The notes under the pieces are model-generated. The model saw nothing but the letters and a program-made list of their open reading frames with translations, ran no database searches and was not told where the DNA came from. 64,000 bases of DNA from Rhabdophis nuchalis (lineage: Eukaryota; Chordata; Lepidosauria; Squamata; Natricidae), in assembly GCA_039707465.1 (NCBI GenBank), contig CM077644.1, forward strand, positions 216,757,462 through 216,821,461, in the 5' to 3' direction. How positions within the stretch are numbered: the stretch's first letter is position 1; each line of letters starts with the position of its first letter. Below, piece after piece: positions 21,890-33,500 of this stretch. The position numbers were made by a program, and so were the translations under genes.

Positions 21890-21968
<79 letters not shown>
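21889..21968. repeat. (TCA)n / (GTA)n compound microsatellite
   Basis: About twelve TCA units directly followed by about fourteen GTA units; the encoded poly-Ser/poly-Val frame is an artefact. Confidence 0.97.
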
Positions 21969-22369
21969 CTTAGATCACCAAATAATATAGATCATCAAAT
22001 CCCAAAGGGTTCTTGGAACTGTACATATACTGTAAGGTATGTGGGAAACAAGATACAAAAAATAAATTAATAATAAGTATAAGAAATGCAATATGCAATA
22101 TACAAGAAGCATATACTTGACAAATAGAAATGGAACAGAAATTTATTGTAAAAATGCTTTAAGTTACTCCTAGTCTTTTTTGGCTCGGAAATGTATTTGG
22201 CTTCCTCTCAAAGATTAATGAATAAACTTTTGAAAACTGTGGGATGGGGTCATCTGTAGTAGCTTCAATATGGACAGCCATTAAAACATTTAACATCTGT
22301 CTTTAAGGCTATATGCTTGGCACAGTTAACAGTTAAACATAAAGAAAGTTCTTTGGAAATTCCAGAAGT

Positions 22370-22711
22370 TATTGATGTAGGATCATATAATAACTGAAGC
22401 ACTGGAAATGACCATAAAGGTCAACTAGTACAAACACCTGCTCAGTGCAAGATTATTAGAGCATCTCTGAGAGATGAATATCTAGCTTCTGTATGAAAAT
22501 CTTCAACAAAAGGGAAATCATCAATTCATGACTTCCTGGTGTCTAATCTGAACCTACATTCTTGTAATTTTAACCTACTGGTTCTGGTCTTGCCTTCTAG
22601 GGTAATGTAGAAACACTCAATTTCCTCTTGTGTCTGGCAACTTTCATTTGAATTTGAAAGACTCCTAAAAATTTTCACCTTTAATCATCATTTCTGTAGA
22701 TGACATATATC
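22370..22711 (-). mobile_element. Old CR1-group LINE 3' end, antisense (left part)
   Basis: 'tcaactagtacaaacacctgctcagtgcaagat' and 'ctgaacctacattcttgtaattttaaccta' follow the reversed 3' end of an old CR1 subfamily. It resumes at 22959 after the mariner-type insertion. Confidence 0.6.
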
Positions 22712-22713
22712 TA

Positions 22714-22956
22714 CCCTGTTTCCCTGAAAATAAGAGCTCCCCGGATAATAAGCCTAATCGGGCTTTTGAGCGCATGCACTAAAATAAGCCCTCCCCCCAA
22801 AATAAGACCTCCCTGAAAATATTGCAACACAGCACCAGCCACGAGGTGACCATGCTCATCACCTCTTGCACTTCAAAAATAATAAGCCCTCCCCAAAAAT
22901 AAGGCCAAGCGCTTATTTCAGGGATCAAAAGAGGGTCTTATTTTCGGAAAACACAG
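22714..22956. mobile_element. mariner/Tc1-type short element, 243 bp, TA target, inside CR1
   Basis: Ends 'ccctgtttccctgaaaataag' and 'cttattttcggaaaacacag' are inverted repeats flanked by TA (22712-22713 and 22957-22958). Second copy of the family at 13619-13834. Confidence 0.87.
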
Positions 22957-22958
22957 TA

Positions 22959-23390
22959 GTTCATTGTACCATTTCTTACAGGGTTTGCTTTCCAGATTAC
23001 TCACTATTCTGGTAGCCTTCTCTCTATATTCTTCTTGTTACTATCCTTTTGGAACTGTATTGCCCTGAACAGGACATAATATTCCAAGCGGCTTTTATCC
23101 AGGTCAGATAGGCACAATTATATCCTGTGATTTAGACATTAGGCTTCCATTAATGTACCAAATATAGCATTTGCCTTTTTAGGAGCTGTATCGTTCTCCT
23201 GGCCGATGTAGGACTTGTGGTCAGTAAAGGACACCCAGGTCATTTCATATGTTCTGTTGCTAAATCAGGTCTCCCACTCCCCCCATCCTATATTTTGGCC
23301 TTTCATGTTTCATACTTAGATGCACAGTTTTATATTTATCTCTATTTGATTCTGTCAAAGGTTTTAAAGTTGACCATTGAAATGTTATAT
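22959..23390 (-). mobile_element. Old CR1-group LINE, antisense (right part)
   Basis: 'ggtagccttctctctatattc', 'ccctgaacaggacataatattccaag', 'ggtcagtaaaggacacccaggtc' and 'cttagatgcacagttttatatttat' keep the order of the reversed CR1-group untranslated region. Highly diverged. Confidence 0.55.
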
Positions 23391-23433
23391 TATTGATGGC
23401 TAAATTGTTCACTATATATCTATGGGGGATGAG

Positions 23434-23618
23434 CAGAGGTGGTATTCTACCAGTTTGGGCTAGATCGCCTTAACCCATGGCAGAAATCGTGGGTGGCTCT
23501 ACGGCATCTCATTTAGGCCATTTTTTTTTTTGCCAAAAGCACATGCGTGGAAGGATCTGTGCATGCATGGAGGTGGCACATGCGAGCTGGTAGGGAAGGG
23601 AAGGGTATACCACCTCTG
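23434..23618. mobile_element. hAT-type nonautonomous element, 185 bp
   Basis: Termini 'cagaggtggtattctacc' and 'gggtataccacctctg' are inverted repeats. Flanks 'gggatgag' (23426-23433) and 'aggacgag' (23619-23626) match at 6 of 8. Confidence 0.82.
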
Positions 23619-23626
23619 AGGACGAG

Positions 23627-24399
23627 TATAATAGGTTTGGAACCTAGCAAATTATTATGTCTTATTTTGAATCCATTGCAACTTTTCTTACAAATCCTAA
23701 AGAGATCATACCCCTCCTCCTCCCTACAATCTTTTAAAATGGGACAAAACTCTTCTCCTGTTTTTAAGGCGTATCGGCCAGAGTCATTAGTTTCTTTTTC
23801 ATCAGTTTAATTCACTGGAAGACTAACAAGAGTGCTGTTATCCAAACGAATATGTTCCTCCTTCCACCGAAATTATATTTTGGTATGTTTTTGAGATATT
23901 GAAAATAATGTAAGGTAACTTACAATTTAGCAATTAAAAAGAAAAAAGGGCTCCTTGTTGGAAGGAAGATCATTAACATTTTCTTCTTCATTCAGTATTA
24001 TAGCTTTGTTCAAATTACATACACAACAGCTCTCACTCCATGACAACAGGATAACAACAAACTAATTTTAGTGGCAAGATCAGCAGTTAGTAGCTACTGG
24101 CATAATACACTTCAATAGCTTTAGCAGAAGAATAGTACACATTTAATGTGCAAGATAGCCAATTAGCATCTAACCCTGGAGATTTCAGCGACTACTTGCT
24201 GACTGAAGAAATTTTACCGCTCCTTTTCTCTGTTTTCCTCCCCCCACCACCCTTCTTTCTTTTAATGTGATAGTTGCTTTGCATAAGGATAATAACCAGG
24301 AAATCCATAACGCTTAATTTTTTTTAAAAGAAAAAGAGAGAGAGCAGGGGACGAGGGCATTAAGAAGACAACCTTCATTTTTCTCCAGTGTGGAATAAA
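23627..24399. other. Intergenic, nothing recognised
   Basis: AT-rich; no supportable feature. Confidence 0.4.
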
Positions 24400-24409
24400 T
24401 TATAGCCAA

Positions 24410-24470
24410 ATAGTCGAGAGTCCGTCTCGACGGAGATTGGTGCGGTTTACAAATCAAATAAATAAATTTG
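24410..24470 (+). repeat. LINE/SINE 3' tail
   Basis: 'cgagagtccgtctcgacggagattggtgcggtttacaaatc' then (AAATA)n: same layout as the L2 3' terminus near 33805-33855 ('cgagtccctgtggggagagggtgcgg'). Confidence 0.5.
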
Positions 24471-24887
24471 ATTATTCTCCATTGAACATAATGATAAAGA
24501 TTGTAAAATCTTTAAAAATGAAACTGTGAGTAGAAATCAGGATGGCAAAAAAAAATAATAATAATTGGGGGAACTCTTAAGGCTTCTGCATCTAGAAGTT
24601 CAATGGATCATTTATTACAGGGAGGTAAACTGACATCCCAGGATGTTTAATATGACCTCACGAGTCCCTTGTTTGCTTTCAGCCTTTGGCTATCCTCTCC
24701 TCCACGACTAATATTCATGAACTTGGCAAACAGATAGGTCCCTGGCATTTTGAACTAGGAAACATACGAAAAATGTAATATAAACCTTAAAATATGCCTA
24801 ACAAAGTTTTGAAAACAAAGAAAAGCATCATATTTTTCCACCCAACAACCAGGAAAGTTATTATTTCCACCCACGTACTTTGTGTCC

Positions 24888-25167
24888 TGTTAAGACTGGT
24901 GCTTAAAGAAGACTGAGGTAAACTGAACTTCCAATTTATTGAAGTAAAACAGCAAACAGCAAAACCAGACTATATACAATGAGGGTAAGGGATCTCCCTG
25001 CTTGACAGCTATTTATACTAGAGCTGTCAAGCAGAGAGCCAATAGGAAAGCTTGACAACCCACGTTCTGCCAGTCGCGTCTTAGCCAATCAGACGCGGCT
25101 GGCTGTTGCCGGCTGTCATTCGTAAAGTCGAGGACTTTTTGACCGGTCGTAAGTTGAGGACTTAACA
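24888..25167 (-). mobile_element. Solo LTR, 280 bp, 5-bp target duplication
   Basis: Ends TGTTAAG and CTTAACA, the TG...CA inverted ends of a long terminal repeat, flanked by exact TGTCC copies (24883-24887 and 25168-25172). The minus strand carries promoter-like parts in order: two inverted CCAAT boxes (25085-25089 and 25039-25043), TATAAAT (25011-25017), then the polyadenylation signal AATAAA (24935-24940). This order matches U3-R-U5 and fixes the strand. No internal retroviral or gypsy coding sequence is present, so a full element has been reduced by LTR-LTR recombination. The family (gypsy, ERV or other) is not resolved. Confidence 0.88.
25011..25017 (-). promoter_or_regulatory. TATA box of the solo LTR
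   Basis: TATAAAT on the minus strand, about 25 and 70 bp downstream of two CCAAT boxes and about 70 bp upstream of the AATAAA. Confidence 0.65.
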
Positions 25168-25227
25168 TGTCCCTATTTCAATATTGTGTCAATATTCAGT
25201 ATCATTTCAATGTTCTATGGCCCCAAC

Positions 25228-25381
25228 CAGTGGTGGGTTTCTGCAGGTTCGCACCTACTCGCGAGAACCGGTTGGTGAAATTTAGAGAACCGGTGAGAGG
25301 GGGTTCCACCAGCGTACCTGGAAGTAAATCTGGCCCACCACTGCCAGTGACCCAACGGGAAGGAAAGGAAGGAAGGAAGGA

Positions 25382-25449
<68 letters not shown>

Positions 25450-25625
25450 ATTTATCATCACAATTGAGTCCAAAATTTTGGTTGCTAAGCAAGAGCATTG
25501 TTAAATGAGTTTCACCACATTTTAAAAGGTGGCCACTCCTACCCTGTCACATGACTGCCAAGCCACGCCCACAAAATAGGCCACACCTACAGAGTAGGTT
25601 CTAAAAAATTTGAAACCCACCCCTG
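25228..25625. mobile_element. hAT-type element, 398 bp, with internal microsatellite; exact 8-bp duplication
   Basis: Ends 'cagtggtgggtttctgcagg' and 'aatttgaaacccacccctg'; exact flanks 'gccccaac' (25220-25227 and 25626-25633). The interior carries a (GAAA)n run and then 'cacaattgagtccaaaattttgg', a module also found in the mariner-type family and in the large hAT element at 45256. Confidence 0.92.
25360..25449. repeat. (GGAA)n-(GAAA)n microsatellite
   Basis: Short GGAA run passing into about seventeen GAAA units; the Lys-rich and Phe/Ser-rich open frames across it are artefacts. Confidence 0.97.
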
Positions 25626-26118
25626 GCCCCAACCATCAAATAATGAAACGAAATGGAAATATGAAATGCAGCAACTGTGAGACTTTCTGCACGCATCTAA
25701 TCCAGCTCCTTTTTTCTGCCGCATTCTCATCAGGTTGTCTTCATCTTCTTCCCAGCCCATACCTGAGGCAGCCTTAAGTCTTAACTGTTCCAGTTTTGAA
25801 GTTGTATTTTCCCCCTTAAGCAGCCAACAAGCCAAGGCAGCTTTACTGTTTGTATAATCTGACATGCTTCATTAACTATTCTCTTGGTGGCACAATCAAG
25901 GGACTGCTAGGGAATGAGATCGATCCAGTTTTTCCCATGGACACTTTAGCTGGTGGGGGCATTCCCTTCCCATTCAAGTCCCTAGACAGTATCCTCCATC
26001 ATCCAGCGACGTCAAACCACCTGAACAACAGCTGACCAACAATGAGGAAGACTGCAGGAGTGGGACGAAGGTGCAGGAGTGGGTGCAGGAGTGGGAGAAA
26101 GTCCCCTTCCTTCCCTGT

Positions 26119-26200
26119 GTGTGTGAGTGTATGTGTCTGTGTATCTGTGTATCTGTGTGTGTTTCTCTCTGTCTCTCTCTGTCTCTCTCTCTCTCTCTCT
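26119..26200. repeat. (GT)n/(CT)n-rich simple sequence
   Basis: Alternating GTGT and CTCT units; open frames in both directions follow from the repeat. Confidence 0.93.
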
Positions 26201-26272
26201 GCCATATTGCAACTTAACACCTACTGCACTTGTCAATTATTGTTTCATCTGCTTTTGAACGTAGGGTTAGGA

Positions 26273-26728
26273 CAGTGATGGCGACCCTATGACACACGTG
26301 TCACAGGTGGCACGCAGAGCCATTTGTTAGGGAACACGAGGTGTTGCCCTGTCAGCTCCAGCGTGCTTACGCGTGCTGGCCAGCTGACTTCATTTTTGGC
26401 CATTTTCCTCCTGAAGCCTCCAGAGGGAGAAAAATGGCACTAAGGGCAACCTGGAAGTCCGTTCCTGAACTTCCAGGTTGCCCATAGGGCCATTTTTGCC
26501 CTCCGAAGCCTCCGGAGGGTGGGGGAGGCTGTTTTTGCTCTCCCCAGCTCCGAGAAAGCCTCTTGGAGTTGGGAGGGTGAAAAACGGGTCCATCATGTAA
26601 GTGGAGGAAGGGGGAGGGTCACGAGCACATGCACGGGGGGTCACGTGCAGAGAATGGGTGTAGGCACATCTGTGCACAACCTCTCTGTGCTCCCCCCGCT
26701 TTTGACACAAAAAGGTTAGCTATCACTG
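26273..26728. mobile_element. hAT-type nonautonomous element, 456 bp; exact 8-bp duplication
   Basis: Ends 'cagtgatggcgaccctatg' and 'aaggttagctatcactg'; exact flanks 'ggttagga' (26265-26272 and 26729-26736). The interior includes an inverted repeat around 'aacctggaagtcc' and 'gaacttccaggttgcc' (26448-26480). Confidence 0.92.
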
Positions 26729-26736
26729 GGTTAGGA

Positions 26737-28735
26737 CTTTTCAAAAATATTACTAAAGTCACGTTCAGCTTTGAATACAAAATGTTTGTGTGACAACAGA
26801 ATGAATGTTGACAGAAAATCTACGAGGGTGCAGACAGATGGAGAGTGTATTACCTAATCAAAAAAGGGACATTCATATAACTACGTTCAGTAGGACTACA
26901 TTTCACCCATAAGAATGTCTCCAAAATTTGTTTTCCTTTTAAACTTTTTTTAAAATAACTTTTTTACCTTCAAATTGAATGAGTTGCGGTTGAGAAAAAT
27001 GCAGAAACATTAATGCCATACAGTAATACCCTTAGTACTCTTCAAATTGCCACACATTTCTTTGTTGTTTACTGTTTAGCCTTTCATCTTCCCTAAGCTC
27101 TTGGTATTAGTGCATACTAAAATTGTTAGATCTAGTTGAGGCTATTGTGAATAGGAGTTCCACACATTTATGACACTTCCTGGTGTCTTTTCATCCTAGA
27201 GTTGCCAGATATCTGAACAGATAAAGGATGATAATGGAGAGAAAAGGAAGAGACACAGTTTAACTTTCTTGGCATCCATTTTGGCATGACAAAAATTACA
27301 GCAAACAACAGCAAAACCATGTACTTGGGTCGACATGTACATGAAATTACATGTAATTTCCAGCATCAGAAAAACTGGTTTTTCAATTGCAATATTTTCC
27401 CAACAGATTTTTACGTTCAAGAATATATGCCAACGATAATACAAAACTGACAACAATGTGCTTTTCAAATTTTACCATAGAAAGATATGATGAGTCATGT
27501 GATCTACCGACTACAGGGAGGCTAGATTTGAAGGTGCTGGGTTGAAGCCAATTGGTGAGTCAGGAAATAGACAACATAAATCTAGTCTGTTGACGAGTGT
27601 GGAAAAGAACGAAGCAGACAATGTATAAGAATCACATTGCACAAAAATGTAAATGGCTACTGTAGTAAAAACAGCCCAAATTAATCATTTAAAAAATCAT
27701 GGAAAAGCCAGACAATATATTATTTTAAGGCTGTGCCTGCCAGTTTGAGGACATGAGGAAAAGAAGAAGGATATGACCTCCTTTTGCCAGGCATTAGCAT
27801 AGATAGGGCCAGTTCGCCTCTCTGCATGTCCTCCAGCTCTGCTCCAGAAAGCTTTCAGAGATTTGTCTACTAGAACAAGAGAGAAGGAACTTGGTGGCTA
27901 TCAAAAGATATTCTTAGTCTGTAAGGGACCACAAAGAATTGTTGCTGGTTTGTAATATCTCCTTTCAGAATTATAGGAAATCTGTTATTCCCTTTAAAAA
28001 AAAGAAGAAGTGATAAAAAGAAATTGCCATAAAAATGCTCCAGATTTACTGGCCCTATCTATGCTTTGCCCAGAAAAGCAGAAAACATAAACCAGAAATC
28101 AGTCTATTGGAAAAGCAGAAACTTTTATACCTGAACTGAATAGAGCTGTAAAAGAAGGATGGGCAGCGTTCTGCATTCCAGGGTGTTTAACCTCAAATCT
28201 CATATCCATCATCATGATGGATTCTGATAATGGTGCAAGGCCACTAACAAATCTAGAGAAAGTATAAAGAAGCAGTGCCATCATTCAACTACACAGCTCT
28301 TTTGCTACTACTGGGCCGAAGTAGCCACCACCCTTCTTGAGTCAGCACAAAACAGGGGCAGCATTGCCAATCTCTACCCTTGCCTCTATTGGCATCACTT
28401 CCACATTTGTGATGTCCTGATTTGTTTGGGGTGTTAATGGATTGTCGCTGCAGTTTTGCAGCTACAGTGCTCCTTTTCATCCTGACACCAGCCGCTTGAA
28501 AGAAGGTTAAGCAATGGGGTGGGGTGTATACAGTAGGTCAACTTGAAGGAGATGAGTCTGATTTCACAAACCTGTGCTTTTCTAGAGCTGATTTGCCTGG
28601 CCTTCCTCTTACACCCATTTCAGCATCTTTATAGTTAAAGTAATGTGAAATAAAGAAATGTGGGGAAAGACTACAGAAGAAATAGCAGCAGAGAACAGAG
28701 CGGCTGAGCTTGCCAGGATTTGTAGAGCTACTTCT
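26737..28735. other. Intergenic, mostly unrecognised
   Basis: No gene supported. One exact 17-bp inverted pair (27797-27813 and 28048-28064, 'gcatagatagggccagt') suggests an eroded element with roughly 230 bp between the arms. Confidence 0.4.
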
Positions 28736-28737
28736 CT

Positions 28738-28818
28738 TTTTTGCATTCAAGACAGTCTTGACTCTTGGCAACTGACAGGACTGTGTTTTGCCTTTGTGTT
28801 TTTCCCCAGGGCTAAGAG
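28738..28818 (+). mobile_element. MIR-like (core-SINE type) repeat, left half
   Basis: 'tcaagacagtcttgactcttggcaactgacag' matches in pattern the SINE at 54756-54968. It is interrupted by the hAT element at 28819 and resumes at 29118. Confidence 0.65.
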
Positions 28819-29117
28819 CAGTGGTGGGTTACAGCAGGTATGCCCTGGTATGGACATTCTGGTGCCTGCTGGGAGCAGCAGGCACCATTCTAGTATGGTG
28901 CTTCGGAGGGCCCGCCTGCCCACTCACGTTCCTTACCTGTATTTGACCCAACTAGGCCATTTGTGCACGCAGCATACGGAGCCTGTGTGATGCTCCGCCA
29001 AGCAGCTGGAGCATCGCAGGGTGGTGGTGCGCATGCATGCACAGCGCACATGCACGTGGTGTACGCCCAGTCCCATCACAGTGTAGCAGTTGTGACGGGA
29101 TCTGGAACCCACCACTG
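28819..29117. mobile_element. hAT-type element, 299 bp, inside a SINE; exact 8-bp duplication
   Basis: Ends 'cagtggtgggttacagcagg' and 'gatctggaacccaccactg'; exact flanks 'gctaagag' (28811-28818 and 29118-29125). The interior has GC-rich palindromic sequence with 'gcgcatgcatgcacagcgc'. Confidence 0.93.
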
Positions 29118-29232
29118 GCTAAGAGAAAGTGACTGGCTCAAAACCACTTAGCCATTTTCCATACCTAAAGTGGGGTTAGAACTCTCCATTCTTTTTCTGT
29201 TCCAATGCATTAACCACCACACCAAACTAGAT
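29118..29232 (+). mobile_element. MIR-like SINE, right half
   Basis: 'gctaagagaaagtgactggctcaaaaccac' to 'gcattaaccaccacaccaaactag', the usual 3' end of this SINE family. Together with 28738-28818 it forms one copy. Confidence 0.68.
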
Positions 29233-29743
29233 CTTTGATGGCTACTCTAGAACCAGAGAAAACTGTACCTGACTAGCTGCTGAACAACAACTTATTTCAT
29301 TATCTAAACCCTCTTTTTATTTTCTACTTCAAGGAACTCAAGAAGTGTACTATGAACATCATGTGCTGCTCTCTAAAGATTAATGAAATAGTCTAAGATA
29401 AATGTCTCCTGTATGAAAAGAGAGTCCTGTTTTAATATCTCTTTGCTCACAGCTATTGTTTGGGAGCCGTTTTATTTTCCTGATAATACTGACTATGCTA
29501 TATTACCTGAAGAGAGGAATAGTTTTGTGCCAATGGGCACAGGTAGAATTTTGAATCGATGTTATGGGCCTTATCACAAAATGGCTGCCATGCTGTGTGT
29601 CAGTCCAGTTACAGAACATGTTGAGTGAGTATTCCCCAACACAGGAATCAGTTTGGGAGGCGAGATATGAAAGTGTTCAAAACAATAATCATAATCAACG
29701 GTACAAGTCCTGCCTCTCTCTCTTTTTTTAAAAAAAGTTCATT
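29233..29743. other. Intergenic, nothing recognised
   Basis: No supportable feature. Confidence 0.4.
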
Positions 29744-29751
29744 GAATAGGC

Positions 29752-29886
29752 CAGGAGTCTCCAACCTTTGCAACTTTAAGTCTGAAGGACTTCAGCTCCC
29801 AGAATTCTCCAGCCAGCTTTGCTGGCTGGAGAAGTCTGGGAGCTGAAGTCCTTCAGACTTAAAGTTGCAAAGGTTGGAGACCCCTG
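29752..29886. mobile_element. Palindromic hAT element, 135 bp
   Basis: 'caggagtctccaacctttgc' to 'gcaaaggttggagacccctg'; both arms are almost perfectly complementary. Flanks 'gaataggc' (29744-29751) and 'gcataggc' (29887-29894) match at 7 of 8. Same family as 50350-50484 and 50961-51095. Confidence 0.9.
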
Positions 29887-29939
29887 GCATAGGCAACACA
29901 AGTAAAAAAGAAGTTGAGTCATTCCAACCCTCTAGCTTC

Positions 29940-30232
29940 CCAGGAAGAAGTGGGTTGCTCCCAATTCGGCTGAACCAGTTGTGGAATTCAACCAGGGTTG
30001 CAGAACCAGCAGCGACCCAGGCCTGCCAAGTCCCTGAACTGGTTCCCTCACTGCCGCTACACTGCTGACATTTTGTTTTGGGTTTTTTTGTGACTGTGCA
30101 TGCACAGTTCACTGTAAATTGTTCTGCACATGTGCGAAGAACAATTTACATTGAACACTGCATCCATGCACAGTACACATCTGGCATGCAGGACCGGGGG
30201 TTGTGAACCAGTAGTAAAACCAAGAGCAACCC
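29940..30232. mobile_element. hAT-type nonautonomous element, degraded ends
   Basis: Inner inverted pair 'gtgggttgctc' / 'gagcaacccac', plus 'gaaccag' motifs and an internal hairpin 'aattgttctgcacatgtgcgaagaacaatt' (30116-30145). Related to 43317-43583. Target duplication not resolved. Confidence 0.65.
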
Positions 30233-30576
30233 ACATCCCAGTGTACCTGCTACCCCACTTACCTGCAGTGTACCTGCTACCCCACTGTGTGTTTTAAATT
30301 AAGGCCATTGATACTTTTTTACAATCTTACCCATGACCCTCTTATGAAATTTATTCTTACATTGTATATATATTTATAATTATTTATAATTATTTTAACT
30401 ATTTAATTATTTATTATATCGCAATGTACTCCAGGACTGATTTACTGCTGCTGCGAGAGTCCCCGCTCTCGCAGGTCTGGCCCTCCATTTTAACGAGGGC
30501 CCGCCTTGATGAGTGATTTATAAATCCGGAGAGGTGGGCGAAGCGCGGTCTTCGGGGTTTTTTAATTAACAAATTA

Positions 30577-33500
30577 GTGATTATTTTAGGGGGTACCAGG
30601 GAGGGGGGGGGGTTTAGGCAGGTAGAGACGGAGGGGGAAAGAGAGGGCCAGGCCAGCAGACGACGGAGGGGAGCGGAAGGATCCTTCAAGGGGGGGGAGA
30701 TATGTGCCGTGTCGGCAGAGGGCAATTCCATTCAGAGGGTCATGGGGAGAGGCAGGTCCGAGGGGAGACAAGTTCGATCCTCCCAGTTGGGGGCACAGAA
30801 CCGTTGGTTGCGAATGGTGAAGTGCCACAACCCCCGCAGGCTAGGTGGTCTGGGAGTACAGAGCCAGGGCCTGCGGCTGATGTTTTGTAATGCCAGGTCC
30901 GTGGTCAACAAGGCCCCCCTCATCCAAGATCTCGTGTTGGAGGGGGAGCCGGACCTGGCGGGAATCGCGGAGACCTGGTTGGGCCACGAGGGTGGGCTTC
31001 CCCTCGTTGAAATGTGCCCACCAGGCTACCGCGCCTTCCATCAGCCCCGGGCCCTAGGCAGGGGTGGTGGGGTAGTGGTCATTGTCAAGGAAAGTCTTGA
31101 GCCAAGAGAGACCAACGTGCCACAGACCACCGGCTGTGAGTCCCTCTGCGTGAAGTGGGGCCTAGGGAGGCAGTTGGGCTTGCTGGTTGTATACCTGGCT
31201 CCCCGCTATGTAGCAGCAGCCCTGCCCGAGCTCCTGGAGGTGATCGCTATGGTGGCAGTGGAGACCCCCAGACTTTTAGTCATGGGGGACTTTAATCTGC
31301 CATCGTTGGGCGAATCATCCCAGGTAGCTCGGGAGTTCATGGCTTCCATGACGGCCATGGACCTGACCCAACTAATTCAGGGCCCCACTCACGAGGGTGG
31401 ACATACGCCGGATCTCATCTTTGTCTCTGGCCAATGGAAGAGTGATCTGGGTATAGGGGATATAGTCATCACGCCCTTGTCATGGTCAGACCACTCACTT
31501 CTCCGGCTCGACTTTCCGACCGCTGCTCCCCTCCGCGGGGAGGCGGAACCAGAGTCTCCAATCTGGTACCGCCCCAGGCGCCTGATGGACCCGGATGGGT
31601 TCCAGACGGCGCTTGGGCCATTTCCTGTACCCCTGACCCGTGCCCCGATAGAGGACCTCACGGCCGCATGGAATAGTGCGGCCGTGGGAGCCTTGGATCG
31701 GGTCGCGCCCTTGCGGCCTCTCTTGCGGCGCCGAACCACCCTGGCTCCTTGGTTTACCGAAGAGCTGCGGGTGATGAAACGCCGCAAGAGATGCCTAGAG
31801 GGAAGATGGAGGTCTACCCGATCTGAATCTGACCGGACACAGGTAAGAGCCCATTTACCGACTTACATTGTGGCGCTGAGAGTGGCCAAACGCCATCATT
31901 GTGCTACTCTCATAGCATCCGCAGAAAACGCCCTGCCGCCCTGTTTAGGGTGACCCACTCCCTACTTCAGCAAAGGGTGTGGGAAGCCCCGTTACAGGGT
32001 AGAGCAGAGGAATTTGTGACTTTTCTGCAGGAGAAAACCGCTCAGATACAGAACGGGTTACCCTCCATTGATGGCCCAATGGGATGCCACGAGACAGATC
32101 TTGTTTGGGAGGAGTTTGACTCCGTTACTTCCGATGATATGGACAGGTTACGTGGGCGACTGCGAGCCACCACATGTTTATTGGACCCGTGCCCCTCCTG
32201 GCTTGTACTGGCATCCTGGGAGGTGACACGAGGCTGGCTCCAAGAGGTTGTCAACGCATCCTTAAGTGAGGGTTCCTTGCCTGCTTCCCTAAAAGAAGCG
32301 ATGGTGAGGCCCTCTTAAGAAGCCCTCTTTGGATCCAGCTCTTCTAAACAACTACCGTCCAGTCTCCAACCTTCCCTTTGTGGCGAAGGTTGTTGAGAGT
32401 GTGGTGGCACAACAGTTTCCCCGTCACCTGGAGGAAGTTGACTATCTAGATCCGCGCCAGTCCGGCTTTCGGCCCGGGCATAGCACCGAGACGGCATTGG
32501 CCGCATTGGTTGATGATCTCTGGAGGGCCAGAGATGGGGGTTGTTCCTCCATCCTGGTCCTATTAGACCTCTCGGCGGCTTTCGATACCATCGACCATGG
32601 TATCCTATTGCATCGGCTGGGGGGGTTGGGAGTGGGAGGCACCGTCTTACGATGGTTCTCCTCCTACCTCTCTGGCCGATCGCAATTTGTGTTGGCAGGG
32701 GGGCAGAGGTCGACCTCGAGACCACTCACGTGTGGGGTGCCTCAGGGGTCGGTCCTCTCGCCTCTCCTGTTTAACACATACATGAAGCCGCTGGGTGAGA
32801 TCATCCGTGGTTTTGGGGTAGAATACCATCTATACGCTGATGATACTCAGTTGTATATATCTACCCCAAACCACCCCAACGATGCCGTAGCGGTGATGTG
32901 CCAGTGCCTGGAAGCCGTGCGGATCTGGATGGGAAGTAACGGACTTAGGCTCAACCCGACCAAGACCGAGTGGCTGTGGTTTCCGGCTGCCCGATTCAAC
33001 CAGCTCATTCCATCGCTGGCCATAGGGGGCGAACATCTTGCCCCTGTGGATGGGGCGCGCAATTTGGGTGTCCTCCTGGATTCCCGGCTGTCCATGGAAG
33101 ATCAAGTGACAGCCGTGGCCAGGAGGGCGTTTTAACAGGTTCGCCTAGTCCGCCAATTGCGCCCCCTATTGGATCGGGACGCCCTGCGCACAGTCACTCA
33201 TGCGCTCGTGACATCCCGACTGGACTATTGTAACTCTCTCTACATGGGGCTCCCCTTGAGGTGCACCCGGAGACTTCAGCTAGTCCAGAATGCAGCCGCG
33301 CGAGCAATTATGGGAACCGCTAGGTTTACCCATGTAACACCGCTCTTGCGCGAGCTGCACTGGCTACCTGTCGTCTTCCGGGTGCGCTTCAAGGTGTTAA
33401 TTATCATCTTTAAAGCGCTCCATGGCTCGGGACCTAGCTATCTGCGGGATCGGTTCCTGCCTCATACATCCTCGCGGCCGATTCGCTCCCACAGAGAGGG

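Noticed and set aside
21889..21968. Possible CRISPR-like or minisatellite array
   Set aside because: Units are 3 bp with no spacers, and the genome is vertebrate.
21882..22070. Poly-Ser/poly-Val frame
   Set aside because: Produced by the TCA/GTA microsatellite.
25167..25508. Lys/Glu- and Phe/Ser-rich frames near 25.2-25.5 kb
   Set aside because: Produced by the GAAA microsatellite.
27478..27560. Possible tRNA-derived B-box ('gggttgaagccaat')
   Set aside because: No matching A-box at the right distance and no cloverleaf could be drawn.
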